Positions 40,751 through 51,355 of a DNA stretch of 64,000 bases are shown one piece after another (position 1 is the stretch's first letter; each line of letters opens with the position of its first letter). Under the pieces are notes generated by a model. The model had not been told where the DNA came from and made no database searches. It saw only the letters and a program-made list of their open reading frames with translations. The translations under genes were made by a program, and so were the position numbers. Source of the stretch: Melanopsichium pennsylvanicum (lineage: Eukaryota; Basidiomycota; Ustilaginomycetes; Ustilaginales). The stretch covers positions 372,001 through 436,000 of the forward strand of contig OAPG01000003.1 of the NCBI GenBank assembly GCA_900208305.1, read 5' to 3'.

Positions 40751-43642
40751 TTAGCATCTCGGCAACCAATCGTGATAGGGTAGGTTAGGGAAAGCATCTT
40801 TCCACCTATCCAAAAAGATGTCCAAGCCTCCGCCGATTGTGCATTGATGAGTATAGAAGGCCTGCTTGACCCATTTCTCCGTGTCCTCTCTTTTGCCTTG
40901 CTCCAACGTGAGTTTGGCCAATGTGAGCATTGACGTAATGCCTCCATCAAAGTGCAGTGATGGCAACTCGTTCAGCATCCTTTCGCCATTGCCTTTTTTC
41001 GAAATTGTGCAGCCGATTGACTGGAGTGCTTTGAGTTCCGACTTAACCGCAGATCCCATATCAAACTGGCTCTGATGCAACGCGAGCAGCTGGTAAATCT
41101 TGATCAAATCTGGTCGAAGCATTGGACGATCAAAAGCATATGTTGACTGAACCTTGTCGATCATCTCCTCAATCGACTGTGCGAGATCTCTATGGTCTTC
41201 GTCCTCTGCCTTGCCTTCTTGGATCGATGTCCAAGACTTCAACACGATCCGACTGCGCTCTTGAAGCATGGTGAGGGACCCACCAATGATCTGTCCCCGT
41301 TCTCGCACTTTCTCTTCGCCATCCTTTTCATCCAGCACGCAGATGCCACAACCGCACTTGAACCCATGCTTTGACAACTGAGATCGACGGATGAGCCATG
41401 GTTGTTCACCTTTAACGTACTGATGCATGATCTCGGTGCCCTTTCTCAGGGGATGTAGCGCACGAGTGGTGACAATGTCGCCAAAGAAGACCGAGGACAC
41501 GTTTGGCAGACAAGCGTGGTTAAGGATGGCTGGAAGCGGGTGGACCATTGTTGATCGCGTGAGTTCGCTGTCTTGAGGTGCATTATCGGAATTGGTGGAG
41601 GATTTGCCACCGGGGTTTGCGGCGGGTCCGAAAGCGTTGAAGCGAAGCACTCCGTCGACGTAACTCGAATCAACCGACGGGCGGATAGAGCCTTCGAGAA
41701 CGGTCTTGTGGTAATTGCTGTACTGTTTTGACTCGGGATTAAGCTTTAATTGGTATGCCTGCACCAACGCCTCGACCTGGTCAGCTGGTGTAGCAGCGTC
41801 GCTATAGGTCCGCTTCGGTGGAGCAGGGTACTGTTGTGCGACCCATTTCGAGTATTCAACGTCAGGACCGGCAGTCAACCCCATAATCGGCAATGTCAAT
41901 TCTTCTGGCCTATCAATCATCGCATGGATACATTTTGTCGCAGCCAGTACTTGTGTCGTCGTACTGGTCACCCCACTCTCCACGTTGTAGCGTAGCAAGT
42001 ATATACCTCTACATCCGGAATCAGCGGCATAGCTACTTGCGGCGGCTTTACAGCACAACAGCAACTCTCCTTCTTCAACATCCCGCGTGACAACCAATCC
42101 ACGCCCAGCACCAGGAATATCTTGTATATCTACCGGCCCGAACCAGTCCTGAATGTCGAAGCGAGGTGTGGCATAAGATTGAGAGTCGTAGTAGTACGCC
42201 CAGACATTCTCATGAGTGGGTCCGAGTGCGGAAGCTTTCTGGACGCTGCGGACGGCATTGAGAGACTCGAGAATTCTTTCCTGGATACTAGAGCGCTGGG
42301 AAGGTGGACAGACCGAGAGGGCCGCTTCGAAGGCAAGTCGGCTCGCCTCAAAGTTGCATTTACTGTACAAGACCTGACCTTCAAATTCCAGCTCTTCGAC
42401 CACAGCTGTATCTGAGGAAGTGGCGAACGGGACGTCGAGAAGGCGTGCAGCGCATAGCTCCCGATGAGCTGCTCCGGGACGGTTGAAGATGAGGAAAGAT
42501 TGGATCAAGGATCGGGTTCGACGACTCAGTTGCTGCTTTTGTGCATCATCGAGGCCTTGCAGTACTGTGCTGAGATATTCTGGATTTCGAGCTGCCACTA
42601 TACGAGAGAGAGGACCATCTTGCAACCACCTGCAACCTCTGGTGTTGCATGTTGCGGGTGAGTCCTTCAGCAACGAATCGACACTTTCAAAATGCTCTGC
42701 CGCGTCTTGCGTTATTTCGACCTTCCAAGGTGTCATGTCGAGTAGCTCTGCATCCGCCTCACTGAGGCGATCGAGAATGTGCACATCGGTTGGGGTGTCA
42801 ACACGTACACCTGGCACGTTCTTTCCACCCTGACACGGTCCTCCCTTTGCGAAATGGTTGAGGCTGACGAATGGTTCGCATATGGCAATCACTGTTCCCA
42901 CTGGAAGACATGCGTCGAGCTGCGTGCCGCTGAGATGGAGATTGCTGGTAAAATGAGCGATGCTGATTGGGAGAGCGTTTCCAGAAGGCAAGATACCGAT
43001 GAATGTGCATCCAACATAGAGATTGAGGCTAGACGCAACCTTGCATATAATGTATCGGCCGTCGAAGCGTTTTGGTGCTGCAAGCTCGTCTGCATCTAGT
43101 CTTGTGAGTTTGTCGAGGGGTTTCTCCGACGCATAGCTCCCAACACCATCGAAAGTCTGTCGAGGGAGGTAGAGTCGCTTACGCTTGCGACCGGATTCCA
43201 GATCGTGTCCAGCGATGTACACTTCTTCCTGACGCTTTTTGATCTCTGCCGTTTGTCTTGCGAGAAGGGCTTTGAGTGGGACCGGTTTGAGCTTCTTAGG
43301 CGAGACAAGAGATTCTTTCTCTTTACGGAGAAAGTCTCGCTCTTTGTCGTTGAATTTGTTGTAGTTTTCTAAAAGGGCTTGCACGGCTCCTTTGAAGAGG
43401 TCAGCATCGACAAGCGGGTCAAAGTCGAAATTTTGATCGTCGCTGTTATTTTTAATCTCGCTGGAAGGATCTGCTGCTTGGTGTGCCTGCTCTGGGACGA
43501 GATCGCTCTTTGCCGGAGTAAGGGAGAGATGGCGAGCAAGATTATCTTGGACCTTGCTGTCAGGATCTGATAGCTGAAGCAGCTGCTCCGGATCTGGTAA
43601 TTCCAGACCAATGTTCCGGAGCGCCTTGAGGAGGTCCTCCAT
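40751..43642 (-). CDS. SET-domain (SMYD-like) protein with TPR-type region
   Basis: A 963-aa single-exon protein. The N-terminal third is charged and helical. A beta-rich segment near 200-290 ends in C-E-P-F-V-S and V-R-V-D-T-P-T-D, as in fungal TPR/SET proteins. Helical TPR-like repeats follow near 380-480 (F-E-G-Q-V-L-Y-S-K-C-N-F-E-A-S-R-L-A-F-E-A-A-L). The SET domain runs from about 513 (G-A-G-R-G-L-V-V-T-R-D-V) through N708-H-A-C-L-P-N, with the post-SET C-G-C-G-I-C cysteines. It is a variant of the N-H-S-C-x-P-N AdoMet-site motif. It probably methylates lysines on histone or non-histone proteins. The target is unknown. It diverges from nothing close by; 1.9 kb separates it from the next firm gene. 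Confidence 0.85.
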   Translation of the reverse strand: MEDLLKALRNIGLELPDPEQLLQLSDPDSKVQDNLARHLSLTPAKSDLVPEQAHQAADPSSEIKNNSDDQNFDFDPLVDADLFKGAVQALLENYNKFNDKERDFLRKEKESLVSPKKLKPVPLKALLARQTAEIKKRQEEVYIAGHDLESGRKRKRLYLPRQTFDGVGSYASEKPLDKLTRLDADELAAPKRFDGRYIICKVASSLNLYVGCTFIGILPSGNALPISIAHFTSNLHLSGTQLDACLPVGTVIAICEPFVSLNHFAKGGPCQGGKNVPGVRVDTPTDVHILDRLSEADAELLDMTPWKVEITQDAAEHFESVDSLLKDSPATCNTRGCRWLQDGPLSRIVAARNPEYLSTVLQGLDDAQKQQLSRRTRSLIQSFLIFNRPGAAHRELCAARLLDVPFATSSDTAVVEELEFEGQVLYSKCNFEASRLAFEAALSVCPPSQRSSIQERILESLNAVRSVQKASALGPTHENVWAYYYDSQSYATPRFDIQDWFGPVDIQDIPGAGRGLVVTRDVEEGELLLCCKAAASSYAADSGCRGIYLLRYNVESGVTSTTTQVLAATKCIHAMIDRPEELTLPIMGLTAGPDVEYSKWVAQQYPAPPKRTYSDAATPADQVEALVQAYQLKLNPESKQYSNYHKTVLEGSIRPSVDSSYVDGVLRFNAFGPAANPGGKSSTNSDNAPQDSELTRSTMVHPLPAILNHACLPNVSSVFFGDIVTTRALHPLRKGTEIMHQYVKGEQPWLIRRSQLSKHGFKCGCGICVLDEKDGEEKVRERGQIIGGSLTMLQERSRIVLKSWTSIQEGKAEDEDHRDLAQSIEEMIDKVQSTYAFDRPMLRPDLIKIYQLLALHQSQFDMGSAVKSELKALQSIGCTISKKGNGERMLNELPSLHFDGGITSMLTLAKLTLEQGKREDTEKWVKQAFYTHQCTIGGGLDIFLDRWKDAFPNLPYHDWLPRC

Positions 43643-43947
43643 GTCCGAGGTACAGTATGTCTCTACGAGGGGGGGGCGGCCAACGGCTGGTTAGATGTGG
43701 GTATAACAGCATCTCTGTTTAACACGTCATGTCCCACATTCAAGAAGCATCAAAAAAAGTTGGTGCTTTTCTCGGAAATCGGAAACAGCCTAAAGCCGGC
43801 CGACACCTGCGACTTGACATCAATCCTAAGGTCCCACATCCTCATCAGCCCACATGAGGCTTTGGATGGTTTGCATCGTCGAGAGCATATGCTTATGATG
43901 CAGCTGGCCTCGGATATTCCTAGGCTAATTACCACGTTGGCGATGCC

Positions 43948-44371
43948 TTAGATGCGCATGAGGATGTGAAGAACAAAGAGGGTCTCAATGGAGAGCACAA
44001 CCCGCTTGCTCAGAACGGCAATCAAGTCCCAGTTTCGATGATAAACGGTGACGGCAGAGTGTTGAGAGTGTATTCGGTCTGATACTGTAACGTCTTGGTT
44101 GTTCGCCGTATACTGTCTGAATTCAGATTCCATGAAGGCGATAGGATTGGCACTGGAACGAGAAAAATAGTAAAAAAGGGTTTGCAAGTCAAAAGAGGGG
44201 AAAAAAGGGGCAAAATTCAAGACGCAGCTAAGCGAGAGTTGAGTTTGAAACCCTCCGCATCTTTACGGCAAAAGAGATGCCCATACCTTACTTGAAAGGT
44301 GGTTGAGTGATAGACAACAAGCCGTATCGAAGTGGAACGTGACCGCCGAAAAAGCAAACGGCCTTGTTCAT
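43948..44371 (-). CDS. Speculative two-exon small protein
   Basis: A model from splice signals: exon 1 44371-44292 (ATG start), donor TTCAA|GTAAGG, a 139-nt intron ending in a strong pyrimidine tract TTTTTCTCGTTCCAG, exon 2 44152-43948. The joined length is a multiple of three and gives 94 aa. The C terminus is hydrophobic (A-V-L-S-K-R-V-V-L-S-I-E-T-L-F-V-L-H-I-L) and could be a tail anchor. I recognise no family, and the opposite strand has overlapping open frames. Confidence 0.22.
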
Positions 44372-45493
44372 GCAACTCACTCAGTCCGACGTATTGTGGG
44401 AGAGGTATGATGGGCTTTGATCGCAAACAACGCTCAAGCAAAGTCAAACACTGAGCGACATGTCGTCTTTGTCAAGTATTTCCGACTCTTGTCTAGCCCG
44501 CATAGCTGTGGTGTGGGCCGGCGGCAAAGCTTTCAGAGATACATCGGAGAAAGGAAGATTAGATTCAAGGTCGGCAGGCGGCTAGCGCGCGACAATTCAC
44601 CATCGACTTGAGCACGTTGACAGATAAGTGCCAGGCGGTCTGTGTAGATGGGTTTTAGCACAACGGTCGGGTCAAGGGAACGTGGTCACAGCGGTTCGCG
44701 GATCAGTAGCGCTACGATGGATCAAGCCACGACAACACCCAACAGTGTACATTCGTTCCATGCATGATTTTGCAACGCACTTTCGAGAAGTGGAGATCAA
44801 AAGAGTGAGCTACAGTAGCTCTATTTGAGTTTGAACCAGATGCTGAGAAGGCGCAAACAGGGGCTACACAGACACTATCACCTTTGAGGTTCTTTCTTAC
44901 AAGCCTCAGCTACCCAATGTGGACTGCCGCCGCTCTGTGCCGCCGCCTAAGGATCCAGAAGGTGAGTTCGAGAGCGTACTCTCGGTCTCGAGCGTTCCTT
45001 GCTCGCTTGCTAGTAAATGTCTTGTAGCCGAGTTCGGCTCGCCCTTTTTCTGACTTTGGTGATTCGATTCTCTTGTCTCGAAAAAGCTCACAATGAGCTA
45101 TTGCCTCATGATTGTGCGGCCTCCAGTAAAAGCAGCCCGAGTGGCAAGGCATACCTTGGCTGAACAGCCCCTTTTGGTGCACGTTTGGACCGGTTAGGCC
45201 GAGAAAATAGGTGCCTGGGCAGCTGCTCGTGTGCACTATCTAATCCGAATCAACCCACCTTTGTTGGATGCAGCTTTTGCTTGCTGACTTTGGCAGCTCA
45301 CTCCGTCCCGTTTCACACATTTTAACTCAAACACCTGTAGATTAGTGCACACGCGAGATTTCGATACACCTCGCCCATCCTATAAAGACCTGCTTGCTTG
45401 ACGTCTTTCGTTCCCGATCCTCCCTCACGTCCCCTCGTTTATCTCACTTACCCTCGCTTTGACCCTTCACCGGCTTGACAGCACTTTGCTACG
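44372..45493. other. Gap with promoter of the Git1-like permease
   Basis: No gene supported. The last 150 bp is CT-rich with a TATAAAG at 45381-45387. A 108-codon frame at 45236-44910 (minus) has no recognisable content. Confidence 0.45.
45381..45387 (+). promoter_or_regulatory. TATA-like element
   Basis: TATAAAG 113 bp before the ATG of the Git1-like permease, followed by a CT-rich leader. Confidence 0.5.
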
Positions 45494-47095
45494 ATGACCG
45501 ACATTCAACTCACCTGCCCCGCCGAAATATCGCCAACAGGCGAAAAAGATGCTCGAAACGACTCCATCGATGCTTCTGTTCAACCCTTGGCTGGGAAGAA
45601 AGGTCTCGGCGCTGTTGCACTCATATTCGCATGTGGTTCCGCGCTGTTCAGCGATGGTTACGTGAATAGTGCTTCAGGACCAGCTCTGACAGTACTCTCC
45701 TATGCTAATCCAGACGCAAAAGGCTTCTCCGCCTTCGAATCGCGCTTCTCCTCGCTGGTCTTTGCCGGTACTGTTTTTGGTATGCTACTCTTCGGCTTTC
45801 TCGTCGATCGTTTCGGCCGTCGATACGGCATGTGGTTTGCTTCCATTTGGCTCGCCCTTTGGTCCGTTCTCATCGCCGGTGCTTGGGGTGCTGGTGGATC
45901 CGTCGGTGGCCTCTTCGCCGCCCTTTCCGCTTATCGCTTCATCATCGGAATCGCCATTGGCGCCGAGTATCCCTCTGGATCTGTTGCTGCCTCTGAAAAC
46001 ACTGAAGGCGAAGGCGTTGCCAAGAACCGCCAACAGATGTACTTCATCATCGCGACCAACACCATGATCGACCTCGGATTCGTCGTCGCCGCTCTCGTCT
46101 CATACATCCTCCTCCTCATCTTCGGCATGAACCACCTCGCTTGGGTTTGGCGTCTCACCCTTGGTCTTGGCGCCATTCCTCCTCTGCTCGTATTCTTCTT
46201 CCGGATCGGCATAAAGGAACCCGATCACTTCAGAAAGGGGGCTATCAAGACGGGCGTCCCTTACTGGCTTATCTTCAAGCGATACTGGGTCCGCCTCCTG
46301 GCAGTGTGTCTAGCATGGTTTATGTATGATTATGTCTCTTATCCAAGTGGCATCTTTTCATCGCTCATCCTGAAACAGCTCAACCCAGGCACTGGATCCG
46401 ATTATGACACACTAAAGCGATCTCTCGCTTACTCGACCGCGCTCAACTGCTTCTATCTCCCTGGAACCATCGCCGGCGCTTTCGTTTCTGATCGTCTCGG
46501 CCCCAAGCTCACCATGATCATTGGTCTTCTCATTCAAGCTGTCCTTGCCTTCATCATGGGTGGCGCCTTTGGCAAGGTACGAGAGTCATTTGGAGGCTAT
46601 GTCACTTTATACGGCCTATTTCTTGCATTCGGGGAATTTGGACCCGGGAACAACTTAGGTCTCCTTGCATCCAAAGCATGTGGACCTGCCGCAGTCAGAG
46701 GTACTTTTTACGGTATTGCAGCTGCTATAGGAAAAGTAGGAGCTTTCTCTGGATCCTACGCCTATCCTCAGATTCAGGCCGACCTAGGAACGCCGAACGA
46801 CAACATCTACTTTGCAGGCCCATTCTATATTGCCGGGGGCCTTGCTATCTTCTCTTCCATCATCACATTCTTCTTCATTCCGACCATTGGACAGGACAGC
46901 ATGAAGGCCGAGGATAAAGCGTTCAGGCAGTACCTGGCGGATAACGGGTATGATGTCTCGCAGATGGGATTGTGCGATTCCAACAGTCCCGCTCAATTTG
47001 AGGAGGGTGCTGCCAGGACTCAATCCGACAAGGAGTCGCTCGGGACCAGAGAGAAAGCGAACGAGGCTCATGTCATCTCGGCTCCCATAAACTGA
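45494..47095 (+). CDS. Git1/phosphate-type MFS permease
   Basis: A 533-aa single-exon transporter with about twelve helices. The D-R-F-G-R-R-Y-G motif follows helix 2, and R-F-I-I-G-I-A-I-G-A-E-Y-P-S-G-S in helix 4 is characteristic of the phosphate:H+ symporter/Git1 branch of the major facilitator superfamily. The A-W-F-M-Y-D-Y-V-S-Y-P-S-G segment in helix 7 and E-F-G-P-G-N-N near helix 10 also match that branch. Yeast Git1 imports glycerophosphoinositol and glycerophosphocholine. This protein may carry these, inorganic phosphate or another organic anion. N and C termini are cytosolic and hydrophilic. No phosphate-responsive promoter motif was identified. Confidence 0.88.
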   Translation: MTDIQLTCPAEISPTGEKDARNDSIDASVQPLAGKKGLGAVALIFACGSALFSDGYVNSASGPALTVLSYANPDAKGFSAFESRFSSLVFAGTVFGMLLFGFLVDRFGRRYGMWFASIWLALWSVLIAGAWGAGGSVGGLFAALSAYRFIIGIAIGAEYPSGSVAASENTEGEGVAKNRQQMYFIIATNTMIDLGFVVAALVSYILLLIFGMNHLAWVWRLTLGLGAIPPLLVFFFRIGIKEPDHFRKGAIKTGVPYWLIFKRYWVRLLAVCLAWFMYDYVSYPSGIFSSLILKQLNPGTGSDYDTLKRSLAYSTALNCFYLPGTIAGAFVSDRLGPKLTMIIGLLIQAVLAFIMGGAFGKVRESFGGYVTLYGLFLAFGEFGPGNNLGLLASKACGPAAVRGTFYGIAAAIGKVGAFSGSYAYPQIQADLGTPNDNIYFAGPFYIAGGLAIFSSIITFFFIPTIGQDSMKAEDKAFRQYLADNGYDVSQMGLCDSNSPAQFEEGAARTQSDKESLGTREKANEAHVISAPIN

Positions 47096-47801
47096 AGTGA
47101 ACAGATTAGCCAGTTGCAGATACTGCTACGATTGCATGTTATCTACACGTCCAAAGCGCATTCTTAAAGGCTCGTAAACATTGTAGAATACGTTGCTTCG
47201 TCACGAATGAAGATATACCCGCATCTCCACTCTGTATTTTCTCTTGTGTTTTCATGATGAAGCTGAGCATGTAATAACACAATGTTGCCTCGGAATTGAG
47301 GGCAGGGTCAATCCATCTTGAGCTTAATCAACGCCGCTCCGCGACAAGACCTAAGCTTCATGACCGGTGCCCTCATTTCCAAGGCACCAGTGTATAAGTG
47401 CATGCTCAGCTCCGACCTGGCAGCATCAGTTTGCTTGCCTTGCTCTCCTTTGAGTGTGATTATTGGGAGGCGTCCGACGAATTGATCCTGAGGGTTTTTA
47501 CTTCTGTGGCGTGTCCAGTACGACACCACATGTTCGCCGCCGTCGTTCCAACTTTGCAGGCGATGGCTTGGCGATTTTTTTTTTGGTTTTCAGAAATTGA
47601 GCTTTCTTGACTGTCGGAAAATGCACGTCTCCGCAGAAATAATGCCGCCTCCCGCGTGGAAATTCCAAATGCATGTTCAGGCTGAGCTGCATCTCATCCG
47701 TGGTGGTACCACATTTCTTGGCTTCTTTCCATGGTCCGCCCCCCTGGTCTTGTTCAGCACCCAACATTACCATCTAGATTCTGTTCCGTCTCGTATTCAG
47801 C
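47096..47801. other. Intergenic gap
   Basis: 3' flank of the permease and promoter of the Old Yellow Enzyme-type gene. No gene supported. A T10 run lies near 47576-47585. Confidence 0.45.
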
Positions 47802-49509
47802 ATGTCATCTACTGGAACAGCCTCTGAGGCCCACCTGATCGCACGTTCGCTCGAGTTCAAGGGTGGAAAAGTCGCACCCAACCGCCTCGCAAAGGTAAGT
47901 TCGTACTTCACACTCGGCTCCGCTGCGATACTCGAGTGACTATCTAACCTATCGTCTTTCGGAATCGTATCTCTAGGCACCTCTTGAAGAAACTCTGGCA
48001 AGGACAGGAGGAGGACCACCCAATTATGCTCACTTCGAACTTTACCGAGCCTGGGCTCGTGGTGGTTGGGGTCTCATCATCACCGGCAATGTCGCTATCG
48101 ACTCCAAACATCTCGGCACGCCATGGGACGTCGTCATTCCCACTGATGAAAAGCACATTGCCTACTTCACAGAAGCAATGAAGCGATATGCTGATGCCTG
48201 CACTGGACGAGACCAGCCCGATATTATCGACCCCAAGTCGCGCCCTCTTGCCGTGGTCCAACTCGTCCACGCGGGCCGCCAATCCATGCGAGGCTCCGGC
48301 CGAGGTATCAGAGAGCCCGCTCTTGCCCCATCAGCAGTGCCTATGAGCACTATGGGAGGCCTTGGTCCCATCAGCCGCTTCCTCGATACTCTCCTCTGGG
48401 GCCCTGTGGCTGCCATGACCACAGAACAAGTCCAACAACTTCGCGACCGCTTTGTTCAAGCAGCGCTAATTTGTGCCGAAGCCGGTTTTGATGGTGTTGA
48501 AATTCACGGCAGTCACGGATATCAGATTGCTGCTTTCCTCAGCCCACGCACCAATCTGCGCACAGACCAATACGGTGGCTCGGCAGAGAACAGAGCTAGA
48601 CTGCTGCTCGAGATTGTCGACCTCGTCCGCGAGAAGGTTGAACGGCATGACTTCTTGATCGGTGTCAAGCTTAACAGCTCAGACTACGTTCAAGGAGGGC
48701 TTTCCGAGGACGATGCGCTTTTGAACGTCAAGTGGCTCGCAGAGAACGGCAAAGTTGACTTTGTAGAGATCAGTGGTGGTAACTATGAGAACCCATCCTT
48801 CGTCATGGACGGATTCGATTCTGAGAAGGAGAAGGCGAAAATTGAGAAGCTGTCCAACAAGAACAATTCGGCCAACACCAAGTCGGATCTCAAAGTCACA
48901 GCCACTGGTGCTGATACCGTCCAGGGAGCCGGTGTTGACCCTACCGCAAAGACGACAGCTTGCACCGGCCGCCGTGAAGCGTTTTTCCAGAACTTTGCTC
49001 GTCGTTGCCGTTCAGTTCTCCCAGCCGATAGCAGCCTCAAGATCATTCTCACTGGTGGTCTCCGATCGCGCCACGGTATCGCCTCAGCTATCCACCCAGA
49101 CGATGGGGCCGCAGACATGGCTTGCCTTGGCCGTCCCGCCGCTGTCTTCCCCTCCCTTCCCCAAAGACTCACCAACACCTCTCTTGCCGACGCATCTCCG
49201 GAAGCTGGCACCCCAGATTACAAAGTTCCCGCAGTTTCGTCTCTCGCACTCGTTCCAACCAAGATTGTGGGCGCTGGCTGGGGAACGCTCTGGCACACGT
49301 TCCACATGGCTCAAACTGTGCTTGGCAAAGGTGAGAATGCGAAGAAGGGTACATACAAGCTCATCAAGGATTACACGCAGACTGGAGCGACACAGACAGG
49401 ATTCAAGGAACCAAATGATGACTTGTTCATGTTGATGGTCATGACTGCTATTCCGATGATAGCCTGCATTGGCGTCTTTGTTTTCGGATCGAGATCACCA
49501 GCACCTTAG
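47802..49509 (+). CDS. Old Yellow Enzyme-type NADH:flavin oxidoreductase with C-terminal membrane segment
   Basis: Two exons: 47802-47894 (31 codons) and 47977-49509, across an 82-nt intron (AAG|GTAAGT donor, ATCTCTAG acceptor), giving 541 aa. The first exon supplies the F-K-G-G-K-V-A-P-N-R-L-A-K strand that starts the FMN-binding barrel. Further motifs are L-V-H-A-G-R-Q-S, the substrate/flavin segment G-V-E-I-H-G-S-H-G-Y and S-P-R-T-N-L-R-T-D-Q-Y-G-G-S. These define the family. A polar insert rich in Lys/Asn/Thr lies near 350-390. The last ~30 residues hold a hydrophobic helix (M-L-M-V-M-T-A-I-P-M-I-A-C-I-G-V-F-V-F-G), suggesting a tail-anchored protein. The substrate is unknown; the family reduces activated alkenes. 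Confidence 0.88.
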
Positions 49510-49874
49510 AGCATAGATAGAACGGAACAACTGCGCCTATGAAAACACTTTGTGAAGTTTTGGGCTGTCTCGGACGATATGCGAAAGTTGTGTGCTTTTT
49601 TCCTGTGCCCTCTCCAGCATTCGAGCGCAGGTCATCGTCACAAATTTGCCAAGCACAATACATCACCCAAGACGCAAAAATCATTGGTTGTTCGCGTTCA
49701 AAGCCGTAGCTCATCATTGCAGTCAAAGGCTCTGATACTCATTCTCTGGGTTGAAGGACGACGTAGAAATCTTTCTCAGATTTCGAACTAAAGATGCAAT
49801 TGCAAATGCAGATGCAAATGGAAGACAGAATGAAGCTTGCAGAGCTCGCAAATTGGCTGACGAGCGCTTTTCGA
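49510..49874. other. Convergent 3' flanks
   Basis: Between the oxidoreductase and the glutathione transferase genes. No gene. GATGCAA-type short repeats occur at 49793-49821 (ATGCAATTGCAAATGCAGATGCAAATG). Confidence 0.45.
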
Positions 49875-51019
49875 TCAGGGCAAACCTTGACCTTTGTTGA
49901 TAGCATCAGCGACTTGACTTGTCATGGGTCTGTTTTGCGCGTACCTCACATAGCTGTCCAGATACAAGTCTTCTGTCGAGGTGGTGGCCTTGAACGCTTC
50001 CAGCCCAAAGACAGCCTGTGTCCACTTGTTCCACCTCTCCAGCACATCCTTCTCCAGCAGCTGTTCTGGCTCGAAACCGCGGAAGTGCTTTAGCACGTTG
50101 GTCGCCCTGTACAGCCAGGGAGCAACGGTACAGTCTACGACCGAAAGAGACTTTCCGTCCCAGAAGCCCTCCGAGCCAGAGGTGGACATGGAATTGACAA
50201 ACTCGCTCAGATGCGAAGTGAATTCCTTGGCACCTTCAAGTTGTTTTCCCACCTGCTGAGCTTGGAGGTAGCGATAGAATGAAGGGACGAGGTTTCGGTT
50301 GACCTTGTCTACGGCTAAACGGTAGACTGCACGCTCGTAAGGATCAGAGAGAGTGGGGAGGAGAGATTTTCCGTTTTTGCCACCATACTTTTCGTCAATG
50401 TACTCCAGGCTTGGAGAAGGTCAAGAAGATAGAAGAAAGTCGAGGTCAATTGTCTGATCTCTGTTACCCAAGTTCACCACTGAAATCAAGCGACTAGAAC
50501 TTACATCACAGTTGACTCTGCAAGACCTTTACCGTTGGAGAGCTTCAAAGCGGGGACCAGACCCTTTGGGTTCAGTTCCAGGAGATCGGCTGGCTTTTTG
50601 TAAGGGTCAACTTCGCGATATTGGTATGGAGCTGCAAACAAGGAAAGGCGTGTGTTCCATTTGCATTTTTTCAGAAAGCGTGAAGCCATACTTCGGCCAG
50701 TCAAGAATCACTTACCTCCAAGATACTCGAGTGCAATCCAAACACGATGAACAAAAGGACAAAAGCAAGCTCCAAACAAAGTCAACTCGGAAGGTGACGA
50801 GTGTGCCTTGACGGTCTCAAGAGCTTGACCTGTGCAATCGGTGTGGTACACGGCGTCTTTGTGTCCTGGAGCCAGTTTGGACATGTTGCTGCTTGATTTC
50901 GTTGTTGTCGTGAACGAAGAGTGGTTTGTGATTGTGGGCTGGATATGTGACGATAAGCTTGCTTTGAGTCGAGACCACGAGGTAGGAACGACTAAGATCG
51001 AAGTGGCCGTAGCGCGCAT
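49875..51019 (-). CDS. Omega-type glutathione S-transferase with possible mitochondrial leader
   Basis: Three exons: 51019-50716, 50631-50505 and 50409-49875, with introns of 84 and 95 nt (both GTAAGT donors). The product is 321 aa and all junctions keep frame. After the leader, the thioredoxin-fold domain has L-F-G-A-C-F-C-P-F-V-H-R-V, with Cys87 in C-P-F as the omega-class catalytic cysteine. The segment L-N-P-K-G-L-V-P-A-L and then A-E-S-T-V-I-L-E-Y-I-D-E bind glutathione. The rest is the helical C-terminal domain. The first 45 residues are Ser/Thr/Arg-rich with no acidic residue. The second in-frame ATG (Met46, 50884) would give a shorter cytosolic form. It probably works in dehydroascorbate or thiol reduction. 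Confidence 0.88.
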
Positions 51020-51355
51020 GGTTATGGTCAGAGTTGTGGAGGTTCAAGATTGAGCATTTACCCCAAGTTAACGTTAATTCCGCACTGTAGATTACTTTGG
51101 AGTTGAATGCGATGCAGGGTCTACGTACAAGTGAGCAAGGATGGGACCTCTGCATGATTGCCGGATCTTGATCAGTTCAATCCCACAACTGGGAAAAGAT
51201 GTGGTACAGTGATGTACATTACAAGCACTTTTTCCAGAAGTTGCCGACGCTGATAAGGACGCTTTGCAGCTCTTATCTTCCATTTTGCCATCCTTGCATT
51301 CATTCTTTTAAAGGTTCTCAAACGTCCGTGAACCAAGTTAACAAGACTCGCCAAC
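51020..51355. promoter_or_regulatory. Short divergent promoter
   Basis: 336 bp between the divergent glutathione transferase and esterase-like genes. No gene. It contains GATGTACATTAC, half of which recurs in the palindrome at 54595-54613. Confidence 0.45.
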
